Shown piece after piece: positions 1 to 5,705 of a DNA stretch of 5,969 bases (positions within the stretch are counted from its first letter, which is position 1; each line of letters opens with the position of its first letter). The notes under the pieces were generated by a model. That model was not told the DNA's origin. It searched no databases and saw only the letters and a list, made by a program, of their open reading frames with translations. The translations under genes were made by a program, and so were the position numbers. Source of the DNA: an uncultured Verrucomicrobiota bacterium (lineage in GTDB: Bacteria; Verrucomicrobiota; Verrucomicrobiia; Limisphaerales; UBA9464); NCBI GenBank assembly GCA_903930165.1, contig CAIYXO010000711.1:1-5969 (forward strand), written 5' to 3'.

Positions 1-62
1 CAAGGTGGTAGGGGTGCTTCAGGGGCTCGGCAGGTTCGCGACGGTGCGATTCCGTCTGGTTT

Positions 63-98
63 GGGGAACCGGCACCCCAAGTGGGGTGCCGGTTCCCC
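63..98. repeat. Perfect 16-bp inverted repeat (strong stem-loop)
   Basis: The left arm GGGGAACCGGCACCCC (63-78) is exactly complementary to the right arm GGGGTGCCGGTTCCCC (83-98), with a 4-nt loop, AAGT. Such a long perfect stem should fold stably as RNA or single-stranded DNA from either strand. No T-run follows it on either strand, so a standard intrinsic terminator is not supported. It lies about 260 nt downstream of the kinase stop codon. It could stabilise or end the kinase mRNA, or be a REP-like dispersed element. A related sequence with one extra G occurs at 5558-5572. Confidence 0.85.
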
Positions 99-130
99 GC
101 TGCAGGCCGCGACTACCGCCTTGGCGACGT

Positions 131-147
131 CCACGGCGAACCCGTGG
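131..147. repeat. Short inverted repeat (6-bp stem)
   Basis: CCACGG (131-136) and CCGTGG (142-147) are perfect complements around a 5-nt loop. The same arms recur at 5504-5517, and the ten bases CCGTGGCGAA follow in both places. Function is unknown, and in GC-rich DNA a stem this short may be chance. Confidence 0.4.
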
Positions 148-183
148 CGAAGATCCTGGCCTGAGCCGACGATGCGGAAGTGG

Positions 184-195
184 TTGGCATGCCAA
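184..195. repeat. 12-bp perfect palindrome
   Basis: TTGGCATGCCAA reads identically on both strands. It overlaps the left arm (191-204) of a longer spaced inverted repeat whose right arm is at 298-311. It could be a protein-binding half-site pair, but nothing nearby identifies a regulator. Confidence 0.45.
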
Positions 196-311
196 GACGC
201 GAAGACGCTGGGAAGGCAGGCGAAAACAGCCCGACTCACGGGGAGGAACCGCAAACCTGGCGGTGATCACCGTTTCGGTTCCGGATTCGGCGTCCCGCTT
301 CGCGTCTCGGC
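191..311. repeat. Element bounded by a 14-nt inverted repeat, with nested stem-loop
   Basis: GCCAAGACGCGAAG (191-204) matches the reverse complement of 298-311 (GCCGAGACGCGAAG) at 13 of 14 positions. Inside lies a second stem: GGAACCG plus AAAC (245-256, with one bulged C at 252) pairs with GTTT plus CGGTTCC (272-282). Within its loop region is a 12-bp palindrome, CGGTGATCACCG (261-272). The layout resembles a small non-autonomous repeat or a structured RNA. No target-site duplication or transposase is visible, so the mobile-element reading is only a suggestion. Confidence 0.4.
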
Positions 312-321
312 GCTTCTGCGC

Positions 322-357
322 GAGGCCGGACCTTCCTCCTTCCGGATCGACCGGCTC
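322..357 (-). other. Stem-loop overlapping the kinase stop codon
   Basis: On the minus strand, GAGCCGG (357-351), which includes part of the kinase stop codon, can pair with CCGGCCTC (329-322), leaving one bulged base. The position right at the gene end is what a terminator or 3'-end stabiliser would have. There is no following U-tract, so a Rho-independent terminator is not supported. Confidence 0.25.
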
Positions 358-3300
358 AGGGCGCTTCCCACGCCTCCAACGGCTGTCCCGGGGCGACGTG
401 CAGGAACACCCGGTCGCCCTGCGCGAACCGCATCCAGTTGCGCGCCGTCGGCACTCCGACCTGCAGCCGCTCGCGCCTTGTGCCGGTGACCGGATCGGCC
501 TCGGCATCCCAGAAGCGCAACGTGCGGTCCCCGGACGTGGCCACCATCCGACCGTCGGAAGACACCGCCAGGGCGATCACGGCTCCCGTCTGCGCCTGCC
601 ACGCCGCCCCGCGGAACTCCGCACCGGTCTCCACATCGAAGACCCTCACCTTGCCGTCCTCGTTGCCGACGAAGATCCGCCGGCCGTCCGGATGGAACGC
701 AACCGCGGTGTCGTAGTCCTCCGCATCGCCAAGGGTCCGGAAGCCTCCGTGCAGGTCGTCGGCCGAGTACACCCGGACGTGTCGGCCGACCAGGCCGGTG
801 ACGACCAGGGACCTCCCGTCCGGTGACAGGTCCATGCCGTTGACGCCGGAGGCGCCGTGAAGCATCCGCTGGTCGTCGGTGCCGAAACCGCCACGCTTCT
901 CCAGGTCGATCACCATCAGGATCCCGGGAGTCACGACCGCGAGGCGGCGCTCGTCCTTCGACAGGGCGGCCCGGACCACCTGCTGATGTCCCGGATAGCC
1001 TTGGGGCCCTCGAAAACGCCAGACCGGCTCGGCGGCGCCGACGCTCCCGTTGTCCGTCGGCCAGCAGAAGATGTCCTCTGAAACCGCATCCCGGGTCAGG
1101 GCGCGGCCGTCGCGGAGAACCGCCAGCGGATGGTGTCCCCGTGGCGACACCCCGGACTCGCCGGTCGACCGGTCCAGGGACCGCGTGCGGTCTTCGGCGT
1201 CCCGATAGAGCACCCAGCGGCCGTCGGCGGACACCGTGGGATGCTCCCAGGGGTTCTTGGTCTCAATCCCGCCGACCCTGGAAAGCGGAGCCGCAGAAGC
1301 CCTGGGCCACAGGCCGATCGTGCCGTCCGCGGCCGCCGTCCACCAACCGGAGCCGTCGTTGGACGGCTTCACGTCCCGCAGGCGACCCCGGTGCCCCAGC
1401 AGGAACTGGTACCGTCCGGAGCCGGCGGAACGGCTCAGCAGGCGTCCCGGAGGGTAGACGGCCCCTCCCGCGCGCACCGGTTCGGAGCCTTCCGGGACCG
1501 CGTCGTCGTCGTAGCTGGCCGGGGGCGCATTGGTTCCGGCGGCCGAAGGCGGCGGAAGGAACCGCAGGGTTCTGAGGACCGCATCATCGGTGGCGATGGC
1601 GATCTCGGGTTCCTCCGGATGCAGCCGCAACGCCCGGATCGCCATCGGAAAGCGCTGGGTGAAGAGCGTGATTCCGGTGTCGATGTCCACCAGACCGACC
1701 TCGTCGAGCGATCCCGACTGGTGTCCACCCGCCATCACCAGGTGACGGCCGTCGTGCGCGAAGGCCATCCACCCCGGGGAGATGTTCGTGGCGTCGAGGA
1801 ACCGGCCACGGGGCCTCGCCTCGAAGAGGTCCGAGACGGCCACCACCTGCATCAGTTCCATGCCTCCGGAAAGGCGGGCCCAGGCCAGCCGTCGACCGTC
1901 CCGGGAAAGGGCGAAGGGACCGAAGCGATCCGACGGCAGCCGTCGGGCCGAGCCGTCGCGGACGTTGAAGAGCACGGTGGGATCCCCGCGGGACGCACCC
2001 CAATTGACGTTGCCCCCATAGAGCAGGTGGTCGGCGTCGATCCAGACTCCTCCCATGTGGCGGCCGAATCCGGTTTGAAGCACCCGGCCGGACTCCGTCT
2101 CGACCACCTGGAGGACGTCGCCGTCGCCACAGAGGAAATGCCGTCCATCCGGGGCGAACGACAGGGTGTGGAACCCGTAGTCGAGCACCTCCTGTTCCGG
2201 GGCAAGGACCGGTGGTGGAACGGCGGGACCGTCGGTGAACCGGCCGTCCGCCGGGTCGAGCCATCGGAGACGGCGATCCCGTGCGAGCACGGCGAGACGG
2301 CGGCGGGAAGGGACCCATTCCACGACCTGGGGGTCGCCTCCCGGGTAGGCGAAGGAACGGAGGGCGTCGCCGCGGCAGAACGCATGGAGCAGGCGCCACT
2401 CGAAACCCCGACGCCCGGGATCCAATCCGTCGAGCAGCCGCGCGGCGCGTCCGATGTCGCCCTGCTCCCGGGCGGAACGGGCCTGTTCGAGCACCGCGAA
2501 ATAGGCGTTCTCCGCGGTGCGGCGTTCCGCTTCCTGGGCCGCGGCCGCCGAGGACTTCGCCTTCCGCCATTGCCAAAGCACTCCGCTGGTTCCGGCCACG
2601 AGGGCCAATGCCAGCACCGCCGAGAGCAGGGCCATCGCAGGATGCCGTCGGGCCCAAAGCGCCATCCTTTCCAGGGAGGTGATCGAACGCGCCACCACAG
2701 GCTCGCCGCGGAGGTAGCGGTCCAGGTCGTCGGCGAGTTCCCCGGCGGTGGCATAACGGCGGGCCTCCGAATGCTCCAGGCACTTGGAACAGATCAGGCC
2801 GAGGTCGCGGTCGACCTGGCGTCCCAGCCTGGAGGCGCTGGGGGTGGCGGACTCGGCAACCTGCCGGATCAGATCCAACGCCGAGTGCCCCGAGAAGGGC
2901 GGCCGCCCCGCGAGCAGGTGGTGCAGCACCGAACCGAGGCTGTAGATGTCCGACCTCACACCCGCCGCCGCGGAGCCGGACCGCGCCACCTCGGGGGCCA
3001 TGTAGGCCGGCGTGCCCAGGACGGACTCGGGCAAGGTCAGGGAGCCGCCACCCTCGAGGCGCTTCGCGAGGCCGAAGTCGGTGACATGCGGGACGCCCTG
3101 TGGATCGAGCAGGATGTTCGAGGGCTTCAGGTCCCGGTGCAGCACGCCGCGGTCGTGGGCATGCTGGACGGCCCGGGCGACGGTCGAAAGGAGCTGCGCG
3201 GCCCTCCGGCACCGCTCGGGGTTCGGGGTGCCTTCGACGAGCGAGAACTCGTGGATCCGGTCCTCGAGGCTGCCGCCCTCGACCAGCTTCATGCTGAACC

Positions 3301-3673
3301 AGGGGCGTCCGTCCGATTCCCCGAACTCGTACACGGGGACGATGTTCGGGTGGTCCAGTCCCGCCGCGGTCTCGGCCTCGAAGAGGAAGCGGCTGCGCAA
3401 CGAATCCCCGACCGCCGCCGAGACATGCACCAGCTTCAGGGCCACAACACGCTTCAGGCGCCGGGAACGGGCACGGAACACCACTCCCATCCCTCCCCGC
3501 GCGATCTCGGCGAGCAACTCGTAGTCGCCGAGGTCCGCACCACCCCGCGCCGGCCCCTCTTCGTCGGGCAGGTCGAACAGCAGGCTCCGCTGCAGGCATC
3601 CCGCACAGAGCCCGTCGACATCGTCGGGTTCCAGCGGTCCGCGGCAGGAGGCACAGGCGGCCGGTCGGATCAT
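356..3673 (-). CDS. Transmembrane Ser/Thr protein kinase with WD40-like propeller domain
   Basis: This is a 1105-residue PknB-type kinase. The N-terminus has a possible zinc knuckle (C7-x2-C10, C23-x2-C26). The kinase domain covers about residues 51-322. It has the Gly-rich loop IARGGMGVV (57-65), VALK lysine K80, likely alpha-C glutamate E99, HRDLKPSN (179-186; catalytic D181, RD-type), DFG (199-201), GTPAYMAPE (220-228) and DIYSLG (242-247). All catalytic residues are present, so it should be active. A transmembrane helix follows at about 346-367, then a helical linker with the FEW motif (424-426), common in related planctomycetal and verrucomicrobial kinases. Residues 450-1060 contain many degenerate WD40-like blades with 'PDGR' turns, clearest at RVFD (1010-1013) and RFWD (1053-1056). 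A low-complexity Pro/Ala/Asp stretch (706-745) may separate two propellers. By topology the kinase is cytoplasmic and the propeller periplasmic. The ATG has a good Shine-Dalgarno. The sigma factor gene lies 43 bp upstream, so co-transcription is likely. The substrate is unknown. Confidence 0.93.
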   Translation of the reverse strand: MIRPAACASCRGPLEPDDVDGLCAGCLQRSLLFDLPDEEGPARGGADLGDYELLAEIARGGMGVVFRARSRRLKRVVALKLVHVSAAVGDSLRSRFLFEAETAAGLDHPNIVPVYEFGESDGRPWFSMKLVEGGSLEDRIHEFSLVEGTPNPERCRRAAQLLSTVARAVQHAHDRGVLHRDLKPSNILLDPQGVPHVTDFGLAKRLEGGGSLTLPESVLGTPAYMAPEVARSGSAAAGVRSDIYSLGSVLHHLLAGRPPFSGHSALDLIRQVAESATPSASRLGRQVDRDLGLICSKCLEHSEARRYATAGELADDLDRYLRGEPVVARSITSLERMALWARRHPAMALLSAVLALALVAGTSGVLWQWRKAKSSAAAAQEAERRTAENAYFAVLEQARSAREQGDIGRAARLLDGLDPGRRGFEWRLLHAFCRGDALRSFAYPGGDPQVVEWVPSRRRLAVLARDRRLRWLDPADGRFTDGPAVPPPVLAPEQEVLDYGFHTLSFAPDGRHFLCGDGDVLQVVETESGRVLQTGFGRHMGGVWIDADHLLYGGNVNWGASRGDPTVLFNVRDGSARRLPSDRFGPFALSRDGRRLAWARLSGGMELMQVVAVSDLFEARPRGRFLDATNISPGWMAFAHDGRHLVMAGGHQSGSLDEVGLVDIDTGITLFTQRFPMAIRALRLHPEEPEIAIATDDAVLRTLRFLPPPSAAGTNAPPASYDDDAVPEGSEPVRAGGAVYPPGRLLSRSAGSGRYQFLLGHRGRLRDVKPSNDGSGWWTAAADGTIGLWPRASAAPLSRVGGIETKNPWEHPTVSADGRWVLYRDAEDRTRSLDRSTGESGVSPRGHHPLAVLRDGRALTRDAVSEDIFCWPTDNGSVGAAEPVWRFRGPQGYPGHQQVVRAALSKDERRLAVVTPGILMVIDLEKRGGFGTDDQRMLHGASGVNGMDLSPDGRSLVVTGLVGRHVRVYSADDLHGGFRTLGDAEDYDTAVAFHPDGRRIFVGNEDGKVRVFDVETGAEFRGAAWQAQTGAVIALAVSSDGRMVATSGDRTLRFWDAEADPVTGTRRERLQVGVPTARNWMRFAQGDRVFLHVAPGQPLEAWEAP

Positions 3674-3681
3674 GGCGAGGG

Positions 3682-3686
3682 TTCCT
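3682..3686 (-). promoter_or_regulatory. Shine-Dalgarno site of the kinase gene
   Basis: The minus strand reads AGGAA, then 8 nt, then the ATG at 3673. The match and spacing are good and support this start over later in-frame ATGs. Confidence 0.65.
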
Positions 3687-3694
3687 ACAACGGC

Positions 3695-3706
3695 CGTCGG
3701 CCGACG
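3695..3706. repeat. 12-bp palindrome between sigma factor and kinase genes
   Basis: CGTCGGCCGACG is perfectly self-complementary and sits in the 43-bp gap, 9 bp upstream of the kinase Shine-Dalgarno. It could be an operator for a second promoter or an mRNA structure that sets relative translation. It has no loop, so as RNA it would form a weaker hairpin. Chance is possible at this GC content. Confidence 0.4.
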
Positions 3707-3716
3707 TTACCCGACT

Positions 3717-4466
3717 TCATGGACGGTCCTGCTCCCTTCCCAGTGCCCGGATCAGGTGCCGGATCTCGTCGTCGACGTCCCGCGGGTCGTTGACCTGGCT
3801 GGCCACCTCCTCGCGGAAGAGATCCCGATAGCGTTGCCGAAACCGGTGCAGCGCGGTGCGGAACGCGCCCGGATTCATCCCCAGCGATTCGGCCAAGGGC
3901 TCCATGGCGCCGTCCTTCGGCGACATTCCCAGCAAGGGTTTCATCGCCTCGAACCGGTCCATCTGGTCCGCCTCCCGGAACTCCCCTTCCAGTCGGCGCA
4001 GCACCCGCGAAAGCACCGCCTTGGCCCAACGGCGGTCGAACAGCAACTCCGGATCGGACTGCTGGACGAGGTCCGCCTGGCAGGCCTCCTCGGTCATCGC
4101 CAGGTCCAAGGGCACGGTCTCCGTGCCGCCTCCACGCTTCCGGCGCTGCGTGTGCCGCCACTGGTTGGTGCGGAAATTCCGCATCGAGGTCATCAGGAAG
4201 GTCCGGAACCGCCCCCGACTGCGATCCGCACCCACATACAGCCGATGCTCGAGGAAGTGGGCGAAGAAGCCCTGGACCATGTCGCGGGCCTCGTCCGGGT
4301 TGTCACCCTGGGACCGCACGAACACATACAACGGCGACCAGTAGGCGCGACACAGTTCCGCGAGGGCTTCCTCCGCCCCCGGGGCACGGCTGTCCGCGGC
4401 ATCCGCTACCAGGCTCCAATGCGTGGTCCGGAAATCACGGCCTCCCTGTTGTGGCTCGGGTTCCAT
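3717..4466 (-). CDS. ECF-type RNA polymerase sigma factor, kinase-associated
   Basis: This 249-residue protein directs RNA polymerase core enzyme to specific promoters. It opens with RTTHWSLV (13-20), a signature I associate with verrucomicrobial and planctomycetal ECF-like sigma factors. Region sigma-2 spans about 35-104: AYWSPLYVFVR (41-51), the region 2.2 helix DEARDMVQGFF (58-68), and GRFRTFL (85-91) with the basic/aromatic DNA-contacting stretch after it. Region sigma-4 spans about 150-221, with a helix-turn-helix around 187-213 (MEPLAESLGMNPGAFRTALH). A charged tail (222-249) follows. ECF factors are usually about 170-200 residues, so this one is long, with an extended linker and tail. 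The ATG at 4466 is chosen because conserved sequence begins about ten residues later; the frame stays open for another 1.2 kb antisense to the methyltransferase, which is a GC artefact. The start lacks a clear Shine-Dalgarno. The kinase gene follows 43 bp downstream and no anti-sigma gene is visible, suggesting kinase-linked control. Confidence 0.9.
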   Translation of the reverse strand: MEPEPQQGGRDFRTTHWSLVADAADSRAPGAEEALAELCRAYWSPLYVFVRSQGDNPDEARDMVQGFFAHFLEHRLYVGADRSRGRFRTFLMTSMRNFRTNQWRHTQRRKRGGGTETVPLDLAMTEEACQADLVQQSDPELLFDRRWAKAVLSRVLRRLEGEFREADQMDRFEAMKPLLGMSPKDGAMEPLAESLGMNPGAFRTALHRFRQRYRDLFREEVASQVNDPRDVDDEIRHLIRALGREQDRP

Positions 4467-4673
4467 CCAGGTTCGTAGGGCGCGGAGGATCCCGACCCCC
4501 AACCCAGATCGTCCAGAGCGATCTGGGCGCGGGTTGCCCAGTGTGGGCGCCACCAAAAGGGTTCTCGGACCAAGGGGACTGTTCCTCGGATTTCCTCGCT
4601 CCGGGCCGTGTTTGCTGGCTTCCCGGGTGGATTGGACATTGCCGGCCGGGCCCTTGTGAACAAGCCTACGTCC
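4467..4673. promoter_or_regulatory. Divergent intergenic region between sigma factor and methyltransferase genes
   Basis: The promoters for both divergent genes should lie here. I find no convincing -35/-10 pair on either strand, which is unsurprising if initiation uses an alternative sigma factor. The clearest elements are the 9-bp dyad at 4503-4527 and a 5-bp stem at 4536-4548. The right part may be coding if the methyltransferase starts at 4608 or 4656. Confidence 0.4.
4503..4527. repeat. 9-bp inverted repeat, candidate operator
   Basis: CCCAGATCG (4503-4511) and CGATCTGGG (4519-4527) are perfect complements around a 7-nt spacer. The dyad lies 37 bp upstream of the sigma factor start and about 150 bp upstream of the methyltransferase ATG. 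A 25-bp dyad with 16-bp centre-to-centre spacing suits a dimeric DNA-binding regulator, or an RNA hairpin in the leader of the sigma factor mRNA. A second stem, GCCCA (4536-4540) with TGGGC (4544-4548), follows closely. Confidence 0.5.
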
Positions 4674-5492
4674 ATGTTCTTCCAGCCGAACCGGGACGAG
4701 ATTCTGCGGCGCTGCGGAGATGGGCTGGTCCTCGATGTCGGAGGATGGGCGGACCCGTTTCTTCGTGCCGACTATGTGCTCGACTGCTTCGAATACGACA
4801 CCAGGGGTATCCTCTACAACGGTGTCGGAAGGCTCCGGGACACAGTCCGACACACCGGACCGCTGCCCGGGGAACGGTTCACCCGTGACACTTGGAAAAC
4901 CCAGGACATCTGCGGAACGCAACCGTTTCCTTTCCCCGACAAGATGTTCGATTTCGTCCTCTGCTCCCACACGCTGGAGGACATCCGGGATCCGCTGCGG
5001 GTCTGCGGCGAGCTGATCCGGGTGGCCAAGGCCGGATACATCGAGACGCCATCGCGACTGGTGGAGCAGACGGTCGGATTCGAGGGCACGGTAGGGGCAC
5101 CCCATCACCGCTGGCTGGTCGAAATGGGGGAGGGAAGGGTGTCCTTCACGATGAAGTCCACCCACTTGCACCATCATCGTCCGGCCCTGATTCCCACCGC
5201 CTACACCCATCGACTCCCTGCGGACAAGAAGGTCGCGTGGCTGTTTTGGAACGATGGATTCGAATTCGGTGAACGGATCGTGGACGACGCCCTTGAGGAC
5301 GCGACCCGGTTCGCCGCCCTTCATCCGGTACCCCCGAGCCTGCGGCTGCGGCAGGTCCTCGGAGGTTGGAAGCATCGATTGAAGGGCAGCCCACAACAGG
5401 AGTTGACCGGCCCAAAGGTCGAGAACGGGACATGGACCTGGAAGAAGCTGCTGAAGGCGTCCCTGCCCAAGGGTTCGACCCTTTGGACCTGA
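4674..5492 (+). CDS. SAM-dependent methyltransferase-like protein (class I fold)
   Basis: The 272-residue product probably transfers a methyl group from S-adenosylmethionine to an unidentified acceptor. Counting from the ATG used here, motif I for SAM binding is VLDVGG (19-24), followed by WADPF (25-29). VLDCFEYDTRG (35-45) fills the place of the acidic second strand, D78-I79 the motif II region, and FDFVLCSHTLEDIRDP (92-107) the motif with the post-beta4 loop. GYIETPS (121-127) follows. This pattern is typical of a family annotated as 'methyltransferase domain-containing protein'. The C-terminal half (GAPHHRWLVE, VAWLFWNDGFEF) looks family-specific and may hold the substrate site. Start choice is uncertain: in-frame GTGs at 4656 and 4608 would add 6 or 22 residues, and no option has a clear Shine-Dalgarno. 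The ATG is preferred because the conserved part (FFQPNRDEIL) begins right after it. The gene is divergent from the sigma factor; a functional link is not shown. Confidence 0.85.
   Translation: MFFQPNRDEILRRCGDGLVLDVGGWADPFLRADYVLDCFEYDTRGILYNGVGRLRDTVRHTGPLPGERFTRDTWKTQDICGTQPFPFPDKMFDFVLCSHTLEDIRDPLRVCGELIRVAKAGYIETPSRLVEQTVGFEGTVGAPHHRWLVEMGEGRVSFTMKSTHLHHHRPALIPTAYTHRLPADKKVAWLFWNDGFEFGERIVDDALEDATRFAALHPVPPSLRLRQVLGGWKHRLKGSPQQELTGPKVENGTWTWKKLLKASLPKGSTLWT
5469..5483 (+). other. Small stem-loop at the 3' end of the methyltransferase gene
   Basis: AAGGG (5469-5473) pairs with CCCTT (5479-5483) around a 5-nt loop, just before the stop codon. With the hairpins that follow it may form part of a structured 3' end. 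Alone it is weak. Confidence 0.25.
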
Positions 5493-5503
5493 GTCGGATC
5501 GCA

Positions 5504-5517
5504 CCACGGCCCCGTGG
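5504..5517 (+). other. Stem-loop just after the methyltransferase stop codon
   Basis: CCACGG (5504-5509) and CCGTGG (5512-5517) are perfect complements. With a realistic 4-nt loop the stem is 5 bp. It starts 11 nt after the stop codon, where a terminator would be expected, but no T-run follows, so it is at best a non-canonical terminator. The same arms occur at 131-147. Confidence 0.3.
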
Positions 5518-5534
5518 CGAACTGCCGGCGACCG

Positions 5535-5584
5535 GGTGCCCCAGGCCGGGAAGTGTCGGGGAACCGGGCACCTGTCCGGTGCCC
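5535..5584 (+). repeat. Hairpin region with two alternative pairings
   Basis: GGGCACC (5566-5572) is perfectly complementary to GGTGCCC at 5578-5584 (7-bp stem, 5-nt loop) and also to a second GGTGCCC at 5535-5541. The two pairings exclude each other. GGGGAACCGGGCACC (5558-5572) resembles GGGGAACCGGCACC (63-76), the arm of the large stem-loop at the other end of the window. No T-run follows. The region could be a repeat-family member, a 3'-end structure for the methyltransferase mRNA or leader structure for the next gene. Confidence 0.45.
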
Positions 5585-5705
5585 AAGAGTCGGCCCAACT
5601 CCTCCCCGGCATTCCCACCGAACCGGCGTCCTCCGCACTCAACCCCGGCTGGCCGGTCAAGGAACCTGCAGACAATGTGGCTTCCTGGCCTTTGACTCGG
5701 AGCCG

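Larger units (their letters stand above)
1..355. other. Non-coding region downstream of the kinase gene, rich in inverted repeats
   Basis: No frame on either strand gives a protein-like translation here. The frames that stay open have the Arg/Pro/Gly-rich composition of chance GC-rich reading frames and merely run into the kinase gene. The region holds a perfect 16-bp stem-loop (63-98), a 6-bp stem (131-147), a 12-bp palindrome (184-195), a nested stem (245-282) around another 12-bp palindrome (261-272), and a 14-nt inverted repeat with one mismatch (191-204 versus 298-311). It would form the 3' untranslated part of the kinase transcript if transcription continues that far. A diverged intergenic repeat or a small structured RNA is possible, but neither is shown. 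Confidence 0.6.

Noticed and set aside
63..98. Rho-independent terminator for the kinase operon
   Set aside because: The stem is strong, but neither strand has a T-run after it, and it lies far from the stop codon. It is kept as an inverted repeat only.
5..826. Open frames across the left end on both strands
   Set aside because: Low-complexity Arg/Pro/Ser-rich translations without motifs. They cross the perfect stem-loop and overlap the end of the kinase gene in other frames.
1584..3599. Minus-strand frame of 671 codons overlapping the kinase gene
   Set aside because: It is a shifted frame of the kinase gene with no coherent domain content; it does not indicate a frameshift because the kinase frame is intact throughout.
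1130..3793. Plus-strand open frame of 887 codons
   Set aside because: It lies antisense to the kinase gene, its translation has no recognisable domain and is rich in Arg/Gly/Pro/Val as expected of a complementary frame in GC-rich DNA. The minus-strand protein has all kinase motifs.
4467..5675. Extension of the sigma factor frame by about 400 residues upstream
   Set aside because: The extension is antisense to the methyltransferase gene and shows no domain. The sigma factor homology begins just after the ATG at 4466.
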